Origin: Pelomicrobium methylotrophicum
Lineage (GTDB): Bacteria > Pseudomonadota > Gammaproteobacteria > Burkholderiales > UBA6910
Assembly: GCF_008014345.1 (NCBI RefSeq)
Contig: NZ_VPFL01000005.1
Location: forward strand, 62,001 to 126,000
Direction of reading: 5' to 3'
DNA: 64,000 nucleotides
The notes under the pieces were generated by a model. The model saw nothing but the letters and a program-made list of their open reading frames with translations, did not search any database and was not told where the DNA came from. Below are positions 34,617-43,932 of this stretch, one piece after another (position 1 is the first letter of the stretch; each line of letters starts with the position of its first letter). The position numbers and the translations under genes are program-made.

Positions 34617-34961
34617 TCAATGGCGGGCCTCCCACGCTTCGTGAAGGGCACGTTTGGCCTGCTCGTATCGCTCCCGCGCCTGCTGCTCCGCTTCCCGGGC
34701 CCGCCCCAGCCGGGCCTGGGCATCGAGCGCCTGCTGGCGAGCTTGGGCGAGGGCCCGCTCCGCCTCCACGATGCGTCGTCGCGCTTCCCGCAGCTCTTCG
34801 CTCGCCTGCCGCGTGGCGGCGCGGGCTGCCTCGTATTCCTCGCGGGCGAACTTGAGCTTGTGCTGGAGCGTGGTGATGGGTTCCGGGTCCGCGGCCGGGA
34901 CGAGCAGGGACGGCAGCATCCCGGCAACGGCGACGATCGTGCGACGCAACTTGGAGGACAT
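34617..34961 (-). CDS. secreted coiled-coil protein of unknown function
   Basis: 114 residues: signal-peptide-like start (RRTIVAVAGMLPSLLVPAADP) followed by about 80 residues of continuous Ala/Glu/Arg-rich heptads (LREARRRIVEAERALAQARQ and onward). Likely a periplasmic single-helix or coiled-coil protein. Coding bias fits, but such Ala-rich frames arise easily at high GC. The flanking gaps 34323-34616 and 34962-35218 show no other gene. Confidence 0.55.
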   Translation of the reverse strand: MSSKLRRTIVAVAGMLPSLLVPAADPEPITTLQHKLKFAREEYEAARAATRQASEELREARRRIVEAERALAQARQQALDAQARLGRAREAEQQARERYEQAKRALHEAWEARH

Positions 34962-35218
34962 GCGGCTTAGCGTTGTTTTATCTGGCGTTTACCAAACGGG
35001 CTGTTTCCCGCGGGCGCAGTGACTGCGGCCGAGGCAATGGGCTTCAAGCGACGGGGGCATGAATCCTTGTCCTTCCTTCCGTCAGAAACAGGTGCGCTCG
35101 GAATCCAACTCTACCGCATTTGCGCTGCAAGGCCGAGTAGCCCCAGACACTGGATTCGCCTAGACTTCGCTGGTAACCGCCCGGCACGGGGCGGGTTTGC
35201 CATCGCCGTAGGGAGTTC

Positions 35219-36040
35219 ATGAGCACCAAACAGACCCCCCAGAACATGGCGCTCTTTTGCGACTTCGAGAACATCGCGCTCGGAGTGCGTGACGCCAAAT
35301 ACGACAAGTTCGACATTAAGAAGGTGCTCGAGCGCCTGCTGCTCAAGGGCAACATCGTGGTGAAAAAAGCCTACTGCGACTGGGACCGTTATAAAGCGTT
35401 CAAGCCGGCGATGCACGAAGCGGCGTTCGAGCTGATCGAGATTCCCCACGTGCGCCAGTCGGGCAAGAATTCGGCGGACATCCGCATGGTGGTGGACGCG
35501 CTGGACCTGTGCTACACCAAGTCTCACGTCGATACTTTTGTCATCATCAGCGGCGACTCGGACTTCTCGCCCCTGGTGTCGAAGTTGCGGGAGAACAACA
35601 AGATCGTGATCGGCGTCGGGGTGAAGCAGTCGTCGTCGGACCTCCTCGTCAGCAATTGCGACGAGTTCATCTATTATGACGACCTCGTGCGGGAGGCGGA
35701 GAAATCGCAGCGTAAGCGCCGCAAAGTCGCCGCCCGGGGCGGCAAGGCCGAGGAGCGGAAGGCGGGGGTGAGCGAAGAGGACAAGAAACAGGAGGCCCTG
35801 GACCTGGTGCTCGCGACGGTGGAGGATCTGTTCGAGGAGCGCGGGGAGGAGGAAAAGGTGTGGGGATCGATGGTCAAGCAGGCCATCAAGCGCCGCAAAC
35901 CTGGCTTCAACGAAAGCTACCATGGGTTTAAGACCTTCGGTCAACTGCTCGAGGAAGCCCAAGCCAGGGGATTGCTGACCCTGGAGCGGGACGAGAAGTC
36001 GGGCGGCTACATCATCCGGGGTTTCGCCCACGAGGATTGA
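35219..36040 (+). CDS. NYN-domain nuclease with C-terminal LOTUS/OST-HTH domain
   Basis: 273 residues. The N-terminal NYN (LabA/DUF88) domain has its acidic active-site residues: MALFCDFENIALG, NSADIRMVVDALDL and FVIISGDSDFSPLV. A Lys/Arg-rich linker (about 160-185) leads to an OST-HTH/LOTUS fold (about 190-270; YHGFKTFGQLLEEAQARGLLTLE). This architecture is predicted to cleave RNA, with the LOTUS part binding RNA. It is widespread in proteobacteria; in some genomes it is linked to defence, but no defence genes are near. Confidence 0.92.
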   Translation: MSTKQTPQNMALFCDFENIALGVRDAKYDKFDIKKVLERLLLKGNIVVKKAYCDWDRYKAFKPAMHEAAFELIEIPHVRQSGKNSADIRMVVDALDLCYTKSHVDTFVIISGDSDFSPLVSKLRENNKIVIGVGVKQSSSDLLVSNCDEFIYYDDLVREAEKSQRKRRKVAARGGKAEERKAGVSEEDKKQEALDLVLATVEDLFEERGEEEKVWGSMVKQAIKRRKPGFNESYHGFKTFGQLLEEAQARGLLTLERDEKSGGYIIRGFAHED

Positions 36041-36166
36041 CCCCGACCGGACCCTCGCCCAGGACGGGATCGAGGGGGGTTGTATTGCGGTGCCTGCTTG
36101 CTATAACCAGAGAAGAATTCGCCCAGCGCCCGCTGCGGCGGATGAGGCCCAGCCCCGGAGGCGGCC

Positions 36167-38131
36167 ATGGCGAAACTGTCCAGCAGCACCCTCTCTCCGC
36201 CGGAAGAAAGTCTTGACTTCGACGATCTCCTCGCCCTGCGGCTTTCGCGGCGCACCCTCCTCCAGGGGTCCCTCAGCTTGGCCGCGTTGTCGCTGTTTGG
36301 CGGCTGCCGCACCCTGGAAGCGGCGAGGGAAGAGGGGCCGCTCCTTGGATTCACGCCGGTCCCCATCTCCAAGGCTGACACCGTGGTAGTGCCGCCCGAG
36401 TACACCTGGCAGGTGGTGAACGCCTGGGGCGACCCCATCATGCCGGGCGCTCCGGACTTCAAGCCCGATGCCAGCAACACCGCAGCCGAGCAGGCCCTGC
36501 AGTCGGGCATGTTCCACGACGGCATGCACTACTTTCCCCTGCCCAAGGGGTCCGACTCCTCCACCCATGGGCTGATCGCCATCAACTACGAGTACACCGA
36601 CGATAACCTGCTCACGCCGGAAGGCATGGTCCCTTGGACTGCGGAGAAGGTGCAGAAGTCCAAGAACGCCCATGGGATGGGCGTGTACGAAGTGCGCTTC
36701 GAGAACGGACGCTGGCGTACCGTGCGGGATTCGCCTTACGGGCGCCGTATCACTGCCGATACCCCCTTCGTCATCAAGGGCCCGGCGGCCGGCCACCCCT
36801 GGATGCGGACAGCAGCGGATCCGGCTGGGCGCACGGTGCTCGGGACGTTTCAGAACTGCGCCAACGGGGTCACCCCCTGGGGCACCTTTCTCTCCTGTGA
36901 AGAGAACGTCAACGCCTATTTCATCAACGACACAGGCAAGATCAGCCTGCTGGAGGACCGCTACGGCATCGGGCCGTCGAAGGACGGTTGGGGCTTCCGT
37001 TGGCACGAGTTCGACCAGCGGTTTGACGCCGGCAAGCATCCGAACGAGCCTAACCGCTTCGGCTGGGTCGTGGAGTTCGACCCTTACGATCCGAAGAGCG
37101 TCCCGGTGAAGCACACCGCCATGGGCCGCATGGCCCACGAGGGCGCGGTGCTGTCGCTCGCCCCAGACGGGCGCGTGGTCTACTACATGGGCGATGACGA
37201 CTACCGCTCCAAGTTCGAGCACATCTACAAGTTTGTGAGCAAGCGGCCCTGGGTGAAGGGCGGTGGCTACGCGGAAAACCAGGATATCCTGGACGAGGGC
37301 ACCTTCTACGCCGCCCGCTTCCATGCCGATGGCACCGGCGAGTGGCTAGCGCTCACCCAGGGCAAGAACGGGCTCACCCTGGAGCGGGGGTTTGCTTCCC
37401 AAGCGGAAGTGGTGATCAACGCCCGCACTGCCGCGGACGTGGTGGGGGCTACCTACATGGACCGGCCCGAGTGGATCGCGGTGCATCCTCGCAGCAAAGA
37501 AGTCTATGTGAGCCTGTCCAACAACACCGCCCGCGGCAAGGGCAAGCCCCTGCAGCAGAAAGATCCGGTGGGGGCGGACGCCGCCAACCCGCGAGCCCCG
37601 AACCTCATGGGCCATATCGTGCGCTGGCGGGAAGCGAACGGGGATCCCACCGCCACCCGCTTCACGTGGGACGTGTTCCTGCTGGCCGGGGATCCCGCCC
37701 ACCCGGATCCCTTGAAGCGGGGCAATGTCCCGGGGGGCGTCGCCTTCGCCCAGCCTGACGGCCTCCACATCGACCGGCGGGGCGTGCTATGGATCCAGAC
37801 CGACTCCTCTGCCCAGCTCATGGCCGGTAAGGATTGGGAAAACATCGGCAACAACCAAATGCTGGCGGCCCATCCTCGCACTGGCGAGGTGCGCCGTTTC
37901 TTGACAGGCCCCGTGGGCTGCGAGATCACCGGGATCAATTTCACCCCGGACCACCGCACCCTGTTCGTCAACATCCAGCACCCGGGGGAGGCGCCCCTGC
38001 CGCATCCGGGGCGCAACGACCCGAAGAATCCCAAGGCCATCAGCGCCTGGCCCGATGGCGAAAAAGGCGGCCGCCCCCGCTCGGCGACCATCGCCATCCG
38101 CCGCCAGGACGGAGGCATCGTCGGCGCGTGA
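36167..38131 (+). CDS. PhoX-family alkaline phosphatase-like protein (DUF839)
   Basis: 654 residues. A twin-arginine signal (SRRTLLQGSLSLAALSLFGGC) indicates Tat export of a folded, probably metal-loaded enzyme. The PhoX beta-propeller is recognisable from HGLIAINYEYTDDNLL, NCANGVTPWGTFLSCEENVN, FGWVVEFDPYDPKS, GDDDYRSKFEHIYKFVS and PEWIAVHPRSKEVYVSLSNN. Characterised PhoX hydrolyses phosphate esters with Ca2+ and Fe3+. No Pho regulator is near and I did not identify a Pho box. Confidence 0.93.
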   Translation: MAKLSSSTLSPPEESLDFDDLLALRLSRRTLLQGSLSLAALSLFGGCRTLEAAREEGPLLGFTPVPISKADTVVVPPEYTWQVVNAWGDPIMPGAPDFKPDASNTAAEQALQSGMFHDGMHYFPLPKGSDSSTHGLIAINYEYTDDNLLTPEGMVPWTAEKVQKSKNAHGMGVYEVRFENGRWRTVRDSPYGRRITADTPFVIKGPAAGHPWMRTAADPAGRTVLGTFQNCANGVTPWGTFLSCEENVNAYFINDTGKISLLEDRYGIGPSKDGWGFRWHEFDQRFDAGKHPNEPNRFGWVVEFDPYDPKSVPVKHTAMGRMAHEGAVLSLAPDGRVVYYMGDDDYRSKFEHIYKFVSKRPWVKGGGYAENQDILDEGTFYAARFHADGTGEWLALTQGKNGLTLERGFASQAEVVINARTAADVVGATYMDRPEWIAVHPRSKEVYVSLSNNTARGKGKPLQQKDPVGADAANPRAPNLMGHIVRWREANGDPTATRFTWDVFLLAGDPAHPDPLKRGNVPGGVAFAQPDGLHIDRRGVLWIQTDSSAQLMAGKDWENIGNNQMLAAHPRTGEVRRFLTGPVGCEITGINFTPDHRTLFVNIQHPGEAPLPHPGRNDPKNPKAISAWPDGEKGGRPRSATIAIRRQDGGIVGA

Positions 38132-38210
38132 AGCCGACTCCCCGTCGCGGGCGGGGAAGGCTCATTCGAAGGGGGCCCCAACGACCCGGCAGGCCCGTGA
38201 TGGCCCTTGA

Positions 38211-38278
38211 ACGAAAAAGGCCTCGCACGGGGCCCTTCTTCCTCAGGGGATTTCCTGGGCAAAGCGCTCGTGCGAGGC
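38211..38278 (-). terminator. terminator of SPW gene
   Basis: GCCTCGCACG (38220-38229) pairs with CGTGCGAGGC (38269-38278) over 10 bases around a 39-base loop. Read on the minus strand it is followed by CTTTTTCG. It ends the SPW gene and faces phoX. Confidence 0.55.
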
Positions 38279-38292
38279 GTGCAATGGCTTCG

Positions 38293-38670
38293 TCAGGTCT
38301 GGTGGCGGCTGCCGCCGTGCCACCCCTTGCCAAACCCGTATTCCTCGGCAGCGTTCAGGAGCGAAACGATCGCCAGCAGCGCCCCGACGATGACTGCGTT
38401 GTACATCGCTGGGGTGAAGGCGGTGAAACCCATCGCCCACGGCGAGACGACCAGCCAGACGCCGAAGGCAATGCCCGCCAGCTCTTCCCTGAACTTAGCC
38501 GTATAGAGCCCCGCGACGGAAAAAAGCACCGTTGCGGCGCCGAGCAGGTACGCGTTCCACGCCGCGCCCGCGGGCTCTTCTGCGTAGCCCAAGATCCAGG
38601 GCGATAGGAACAGCCACAGGCCCAGCGCGAGCATGACCCAATTTTGCCAACGTTTGGGAGTGACGCCCAT
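38293..38670 (-). CDS. SPW-repeat membrane protein
   Basis: 125 residues, four membrane helices in two repeats, each with the Ser-Pro-Trp signature (WLFLSPWILGYA and WLVVSPWAMGF). GGAGG lies 6 bases upstream of the ATG. Family function is unknown. It is divergent from the DUF2061 gene across the operator-rich gap 38671-39025. Confidence 0.9.
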   Translation of the reverse strand: MGVTPKRWQNWVMLALGLWLFLSPWILGYAEEPAGAAWNAYLLGAATVLFSVAGLYTAKFREELAGIAFGVWLVVSPWAMGFTAFTPAMYNAVIVGALLAIVSLLNAAEEYGFGKGWHGGSRHQT

Positions 38671-38927
38671 CTCTTACCACCTCCTTTCCGTTAGCTTTCC
38701 AATGCCTTGGACCGGCAGCGGCGGTGCCCTGTTCCGGGCTGCTCGGCCTTTGCCTGTCACGGGCACCTGACCGATTTCTTGCCGCCGCCAGAGGGCCTCG
38801 GGACGCGTCAGGAGTTTGGCTTGGGCGCGCTTTGGCCCGGCCCCGCGCTCGCTCCTGTCCGCGGGGTGCACCAGGCGATCGGGAAAACGCAGGCGTGGCG
38901 GGCCAAGGGGACGGCCCGCGGCGTTTA

Positions 38928-38986
38928 GATCGATAAATTCGATCATAAATTGCAAAACAATTCGTTTTTATATGATTCTAAGAATC
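38928..38986. promoter_or_regulatory. three inverted repeats in an AT-rich island upstream of the DUF2061 gene
   Basis: Within 60 bases lie GATCGA-TAAAT-TCGATC (38928-38944), AATTG-CAAAA-CAATT (38948-38962) and GATTCT-A-AGAATC (38974-38986), all perfect. The stretch 38927-38998 is far more AT-rich than the surrounding GC-rich DNA. It ends about 40 bases before the DUF2061 start. These look like operators for one or more dimeric regulators; the factors are not identifiable. The rest of 38671-38927 shows no gene. Confidence 0.55.
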
Positions 38987-39025
38987 ACTATTATTTGCAC
39001 AGGAGCGGAAACAAAGGAGCGGACC

Positions 39026-39358
39026 ATGATCAAGACCCTCACCTTTGCAATCGTGCACTTCAGTGTCGCCTTCGGCGTGGGCTACGCCCTGACCGGCAGC
39101 GTCGCGGTGGGCGGTGCCATCGCGCTCCTGGAACCCGCGCTCAACACGGTGGCCTATTTCTTCCACGAAAAGCTCTGGGAGCGGATTCGCGCCCGGCGGC
39201 CAACACCGGTACGGCGCGCTTCGCGTCCGGGACTCGACTTGTTTGCCCAACTCAAGGAAGGTGTGACCATGCGGATCGACACCGGCCTCGCGGAAAAGGG
39301 CCCGAGGCCCGTCGCCCGGGGGCTGGCCGAGCTCATAGCCGACACGTACCCGCTGTAG
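39026..39358 (+). CDS. DUF2061 small membrane protein
   Basis: 110 residues. The first 55 match DUF2061: KTLTFAIVHFSVAFGVGYALTG, then GGAIALLEPALNTVAYFFHEKLWERI, two membrane helices with conserved His. The remaining ~55 residues are polar and not part of the usual ~70-residue family, so this is an extended version. AAAGGAG precedes the ATG by 6 bases. It is probably controlled by the operators at 38928-38986 and lies upstream of msrA. Confidence 0.8.
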   Translation: MIKTLTFAIVHFSVAFGVGYALTGSVAVGGAIALLEPALNTVAYFFHEKLWERIRARRPTPVRRASRPGLDLFAQLKEGVTMRIDTGLAEKGPRPVARGLAELIADTYPL

Positions 39359-39564
39359 CTCGAGGCTGGCAACACGATCACGGGGAGCGTGACCGGATCC
39401 TGTTCGCCACCTCTGCACTAGCTGTTCCGACCCCCAGTTTCCTGAGCTGGCGACGGGCGTGCCGGCGCGGTAGCCTGACCCCTCGTGAACGTGTCAGGAT
39501 ATCGCGGTGGCGGCGATGAGGCGTGGGGGATAGATTAGATCTGTTTGACGTAGAGGAGCCGGAA

Positions 39565-40215
39565 ATGCCGTGGATGCTGGGAGCCAAGCAGGTGATGCCA
39601 ACACTAGAGGAAGCCTTGAAAGGCCGGCAGGTGCCCCTACCCGTGACCAACCGGCACTACGTGCACGGCCGCCCGATCAAGCCCCCCTTCCCCGAGGGCA
39701 TGGAGCAAGTCCAGTTCGGCATGGGTTGCTTCTGGGGCGCCGAGCGCAAGTTCTGGCCCCTGGAGGGGGTTTATACCACGGCGGTCGGTTACGCCGGTGG
39801 CTACACGCCGAATCCGACCTATGAGGAGGTTTGCAGCGGCTTGACCGGCCACGCCGAAGTGGTGCTGGTGGTCTACGATCCGAAGGTGATGGCCTTCGAA
39901 CGGCTGCTCAAGGTGTTCTGGGAATCCCACGATCCCACCCAAGGCATGCGCCAAGGCAACGACGTCGGCACCCAGTACCGGTCGGCGATCTACACTTACT
40001 CGCAAGCCCAGCGGCAGGCGGCGGAAGCCTCGCGCGAGATCTACCAGGCAGCGCTCCATCAGGCGGGCTATTCCAGGATCACCACCGAAATCCGCGCCGC
40101 GCCGCCTTTCTACTACGCCGAGGACTACCACCAGCAATACCTGGCCAAGAACCCCGGCGGCTATTGCGGCTTGGGCGGCACCGGCGTGACCTGCCCGGTG
40201 GGCCTCAGTGGCTAG
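39565..40215 (+). CDS. msrA: peptide-methionine (S)-S-oxide reductase
   Basis: 216 residues from the ATG at 39565 behind GAGGAG. Active-site motif [14 protein letters not shown] with catalytic C55; [24 protein letters not shown] and [14 protein letters not shown] follow, and the C-terminal GVTCPVGL supplies a likely resolving Cys. Repairs oxidised methionine (S epimer) in proteins. An N-terminal extension of about 45 residues precedes the core, as in the longer MsrA class. Confidence 0.96.
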   Translation: MPWMLGAKQVMPTLEEALKGRQVPLPVTNRHYVHGRPIKPPFPEGMEQVQFGMGCFWGAERKFWPLEGVYTTAVGYAGGYTPNPTYEEVCSGLTGHAEVVLVVYDPKVMAFERLLKVFWESHDPTQGMRQGNDVGTQYRSAIYTYSQAQRQAAEASREIYQAALHQAGYSRITTEIRAAPPFYYAEDYHQQYLAKNPGGYCGLGGTGVTCPVGLSG

Positions 40216-40357
40216 GCCACAGCCAAGGCAGCCGGTTTTCGGCCTGCCCGCCCGCTCCCATCTGGGCAATCCACGGCAAGGCAACAAGGGTGCCATCAGC
40301 CCGTTCTCCGAGGATCAAGGCGTGGGGCTATCCTGGGCTGTGAGGTGGGCTGGATGC

Positions 40358-40558
40358 TCAAACGCCGGGCGGCTGGCATCCCCACGCCGGGAGCAGCGTT
40401 CTTCTGGCTTCCAGCCGCTTCCACACCTCGAGCTTTTCCCGGTCGCTGTACGATGACCAGCTCGCAATCTCCTCCAGCGTCCGGAAGCAACCGCGGCACA
40501 AGCCCGTCGCCGGGTCCACGGCGCACACCTTGATGCACGGGGAGGCGACGGTGTTCAC
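40358..40558 (-). CDS. DUF1289 small Fe-S-like protein
   Basis: 66 residues from a GTG overlapping the HMG-CoA lyase stop (GTGA). The family signature [29 protein letters not shown] with four cysteines is intact. These proteins probably bind iron or zinc; function unknown. It is the last gene of the liu operon. Confidence 0.9.
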   Translation of the reverse strand: MNTVASPCIKVCAVDPATGLCRGCFRTLEEIASWSSYSDREKLEVWKRLEARRTLLPAWGCQPPGV

Positions 40559-41463
40559 GCGGCGCGCCGGGCGAGGATGGCCTGCGCCACCTTGGAGTGG
40601 CTGGGGCGGCCGAGAATGCTGGAAATGAACTGGCCGGCGTCGATGAGCCGCATGAGGTCGATGCCGGTCTCGATCCCGAGGCCATGCAGGAGGTATACGA
40701 CATCCTCGGTGGCCACGTTGCCGGTGGCGCCTTTGGCGTAGGGGCAGCCGCCCAGACCAGCCACCGACGCATCGATCACCGCCACGCCCATCTCCAGCGC
40801 AGCGTAGCAGTTGGCGAGCGCCTGGCCGTAGGTGTCGTGGCAATGCACCGCGATGCTTTCCACCGGGATTTCGCGAGCGACGGCTTCGATCAGCGCCTTC
40901 ATTTTGCCGGGCGTACCTACACCGATGGTGTCGCCCAGCGACACTTCGTAGCAGCCCATGCGGTAGAGTTCCACCGCCACTCGGGCCGCGATTTCCGGCT
41001 TCACCTCCCCCTCGTAGGGACAGCCCAGCGCGCAAGATACGTAACCGCGCACCCGCACCCGGGCCTCAAGCGCCGTTTGCGCCACTTCGCGCAGCCGCGC
41101 CAGACCCTGGTCGATGGAGCAGTTGGTGTTCTTGCGCGAGAATGATTCAGTGGCCGCGCTGAATACGGCGATCTCGTCCACACCCGCTGCGAGGGCCGCT
41201 TCCAGCCCCCGTTGGTTGGGAACCAGCACGGGGTAGGAGACCCCCGGCCGCCGTCGGATGCCAGCCAGCACCTGCGCCGTGTCCGCCATCTGGGGTACCC
41301 ACTGGGGGGAGACGAAGCTGCCTGCCTCGATGGCCTGAAGTCCCGCCTCAGCGAGCCGCTCGATGAGCTCGATCTTGACCGGGGTGGGAACCGGCTTGGG
41401 TTCGTTCTGCAGGCCGTCGCGCGGGCCCACTTCCACCACTTTCACTCGGGCAGGCAGGTTCAT
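40555..41463 (-). CDS. liuE: hydroxymethylglutaryl-CoA lyase
   Basis: 302 residues from the ATG overlapping the upstream carboxylase stop (ATGA). Cleaves HMG-CoA to acetoacetate and acetyl-CoA, the last step of leucine degradation. Motifs: [10 protein letters not shown], the metal-binding VHCHDTYGQ, and the catalytic-Cys loop [20 protein letters not shown]. The frame remains open beyond the chosen start, without a ribosome site. Confidence 0.96.
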   Translation of the reverse strand: MNLPARVKVVEVGPRDGLQNEPKPVPTPVKIELIERLAEAGLQAIEAGSFVSPQWVPQMADTAQVLAGIRRRPGVSYPVLVPNQRGLEAALAAGVDEIAVFSAATESFSRKNTNCSIDQGLARLREVAQTALEARVRVRGYVSCALGCPYEGEVKPEIAARVAVELYRMGCYEVSLGDTIGVGTPGKMKALIEAVAREIPVESIAVHCHDTYGQALANCYAALEMGVAVIDASVAGLGGCPYAKGATGNVATEDVVYLLHGLGIETGIDLMRLIDAGQFISSILGRPSHSKVAQAILARRAA

Positions 41464-43463
41464 GGCGATGTCTCCGCTTCCAACACGATGAGTTCCGAGC
41501 CCTCGCTCACTTGTTCCCCCGGGGCGCATCGGACCGCCCGCACGATGCCATCCGCCGGCGCCGCCAACGCGTGCTCCATCTTCATGGCCTCCAGCGTGAC
41601 GAGCGGCTGACCCTTGGCCACCCGGTCTCCGGGCTTAACCAGGACGCTCACCACTGTGCCGGGCAAGGTGGCCACCAGGCTTCCAGCGGGAGGCTCTTCG
41701 GCCACCGTTGACGCCAGGGGATCGGACAGGGCGAGCCGGTAGCAGCGCCCTTCGGCCATCAGGATGAGATCGCTCTGCGAGCGCACCACGCCAAGCCGCA
41801 TCCGCACGCCGTCCAGGTCCGCCACCAGCTCGTCCCCATGCAAGGCGCCCCGGGCGCAGAAGCTGCGGGACGCCAGCTCCAGGAGATAGTCACCGCGCCG
41901 GCAGCGGGCCGTCAGCTCGACGGTTCGTTGCCCGTCGCGGAAGCGGAAGCGGTGACGGTTGTCCTGGTTGAGCCGCCAGCCGTCGCACCGGTGCCAGGGC
42001 GAGTGGCGGTCGGCGGAACGGAGCGCCGCCGCCTTCGCTTCACGCTCGATGCGCAGGCACTCCGCCAGCGCTGCCGCCGCAATGATCCACTCCGGCGTCG
42101 GACCTTCGATCGGAATCAGGTTTTCCCGGTGGCGCACGATGAAGCCGGTGTCGAGCTCGGCGCGCAGAAAGGCAGGGTGGGCCGCCAGGGCGTTCAAGAA
42201 AGCCACGTTGGTGGCAACACCGGCGATGCGAATCTCGCTGAGGGCGTGGCGCAGCCGTTGCAACGCTCCTGCCCGGTCCCGGTCCCAGACGATCAGCTTG
42301 GCAATCAACGGATCGTAGTGCACGCCAACCTCGTCGCCCTCAGCGATGCCGCAGTCCACGCGCACGTGGGGGTCTTTCTCGGGCAAGCGCAGATGGAGGA
42401 TGCGCCCGGCAGAGGGCTGGAAGTCGCGGCCCGGGTCTTCGGCGTAGATGCGCGCCTCCACCGCATGGCCGTTGCAGGGAATCTGCTCCTGGGCGAGCGG
42501 CAGGGGCTCCCCTGCCGCCACCCGCAGTTGCCACTCCACCAGGTCGAGGCCGGTGATCATCTCGGTGACCGGGTGCTCCACCTGGAGGCGGGTGTTCATT
42601 TCCATGAAGTAGAACGCTCCGTCTTCGGCCAGCAGGAATTCCACGGTACCGGCGCCCACGTAGCCGATGGCCTGGGCCGCCGCAATGGCGGCACAAGCCA
42701 TCTGCGCCCGCCATTGCGGCGCAAGGGCGGGGGCGGGTGCTTCTTCCACTACTTTCTGGTACCGGCGCTGCATTGAGCAATCGCGGTCGTAGAGGTGCAC
42801 GACAGCGCCGTGCAGGTCAGCGAAGACTTGCACTTCCACGTGGCGCGGCCGGTCCAGATACTTCTCTAGGAGCAACGGATCGCTGCCGAAGGCGGAGACT
42901 GCTTCACGCTTGGCAGCAGCCACCGCCGCGGCAAGCTCGTCGGGGCGAGTGACAACCCGCATGCCCTTGCCCCCGCCGCCGAAGGCGGCCTTGATCAAGA
43001 GCGGGTAACCTAGCCGGTCGGCCTCGGCCTGGAAGGCCTCCAGTCGCTGGTCGTGGCCGTGGTAACCGGGCAGGACGGGCACCCCAGCCGCTGCCATGAG
43101 TTCCTTGGCGGTGCTTTTCGAGCCCATGGCGCGGATCGCGGCGGCCGGCGGGCCCACGAAGACGATCCCCGCGGCGGCGCACGCTTCGGCGAACTCGGCA
43201 TTCTCTGAAAGGAATCCGTAGCCTGGGTGGATCGCCTCCGCGCCGCAGCGCTTGGCCACCTCGAGGATGCGGTCGATGCGCAGGTAGCTCTCCCGCGCCG
43301 GCGCGGGGCCGATCAGATGGGCTTCGTCCGCCAGCGTCACGTGACGCGCCCGGGCATCCGCTTCGGAGTAGACCGCCACGGTGCGTAGCCCGAGGCGGCG
43401 GGCGGTGCGGATGATGCGACAGGCGATTTCCCCGCGATTGGCGATGAGGAGCTTGCTGAACAT
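41460..43463 (-). CDS. liuD: methylcrotonyl-CoA carboxylase biotin-carrying subunit (biotin carboxylase + BCCP)
   Basis: 667 residues: biotin carboxylase (about 1-450; [46 protein letters not shown]), a linker domain, and a biotinyl domain with K628 in the EAMKMEH motif. Carboxylates biotin with ATP and bicarbonate for transfer by LiuB. The liu context indicates 3-methylcrotonyl-CoA as substrate, though acyl-CoA carboxylase alpha subunits look alike. The bicarbonate need may link to sbtA elsewhere in the window. Confidence 0.95.
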   Translation of the reverse strand: MFSKLLIANRGEIACRIIRTARRLGLRTVAVYSEADARARHVTLADEAHLIGPAPARESYLRIDRILEVAKRCGAEAIHPGYGFLSENAEFAEACAAAGIVFVGPPAAAIRAMGSKSTAKELMAAAGVPVLPGYHGHDQRLEAFQAEADRLGYPLLIKAAFGGGGKGMRVVTRPDELAAAVAAAKREAVSAFGSDPLLLEKYLDRPRHVEVQVFADLHGAVVHLYDRDCSMQRRYQKVVEEAPAPALAPQWRAQMACAAIAAAQAIGYVGAGTVEFLLAEDGAFYFMEMNTRLQVEHPVTEMITGLDLVEWQLRVAAGEPLPLAQEQIPCNGHAVEARIYAEDPGRDFQPSAGRILHLRLPEKDPHVRVDCGIAEGDEVGVHYDPLIAKLIVWDRDRAGALQRLRHALSEIRIAGVATNVAFLNALAAHPAFLRAELDTGFIVRHRENLIPIEGPTPEWIIAAAALAECLRIEREAKAAALRSADRHSPWHRCDGWRLNQDNRHRFRFRDGQRTVELTARCRRGDYLLELASRSFCARGALHGDELVADLDGVRMRLGVVRSQSDLILMAEGRCYRLALSDPLASTVAEEPPAGSLVATLPGTVVSVLVKPGDRVAKGQPLVTLEAMKMEHALAAPADGIVRAVRCAPGEQVSEGSELIVLEAETSP

Positions 43464-43482
43464 CGGTGCTGCTCGTTTCCGG

Positions 43483-43932
43483 TCATGTCCCGGCGAGCAG
43501 CGAGCGCTCGACGAGGGCAGGCATCACCAGGGCGGCGAAGAGCGTCAGGCCGGTAAGCACCAGACCGACCAGCATCAGGAGACCTCCGCGCAGCCGCGCG
43601 GCGCGCCCTTGCGTGACCCGGGTGTCGATGATCACCGGGACGCCAGGGGGCGGGAACCGGCCTGCCTGCACGGTGCGGCGGCCGAAGGAGAAGAGGTAAA
43701 CGCCCAACGGAATGAACGGCGCGAACGCGGCCAGCATCAGAAGCTTCAGGGCCCGGACGGCGACTTCAGGCGGTTGCCGCTCGAATTCTGCCAGCAGCCA
43801 CGGCATGCCCAGCTCCAGGATGAGGACCGCGAACGCCACCAAGCCGATGGCCGCCAGCACCACCCGCCGCCGCAGCCGGCGGTCTGCCCGCAGGATCTCG
43901 GACGTCGGCGCGCTCACTGGCGGGCGCTCCAT
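43483..43932 (-). CDS. small membrane protein inside the liu operon, unknown function
   Basis: 149 residues with three predicted membrane helices (about 23-48, 63-86 and 115-140) and an N-terminal basic stretch. It overlaps the 3' end of the hydratase gene by 19 bases and precedes liuD by 19, so it is embedded in the operon. I do not recognise the family. Its retention among leucine-degradation genes suggests a connected role, such as membrane docking or transport, but nothing in the sequence proves it. Confidence 0.75.
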   Translation of the reverse strand: MERPPVSAPTSEILRADRRLRRRVVLAAIGLVAFAVLILELGMPWLLAEFERQPPEVAVRALKLLMLAAFAPFIPLGVYLFSFGRRTVQAGRFPPPGVPVIIDTRVTQGRAARLRGGLLMLVGLVLTGLTLFAALVMPALVERSLLAGT

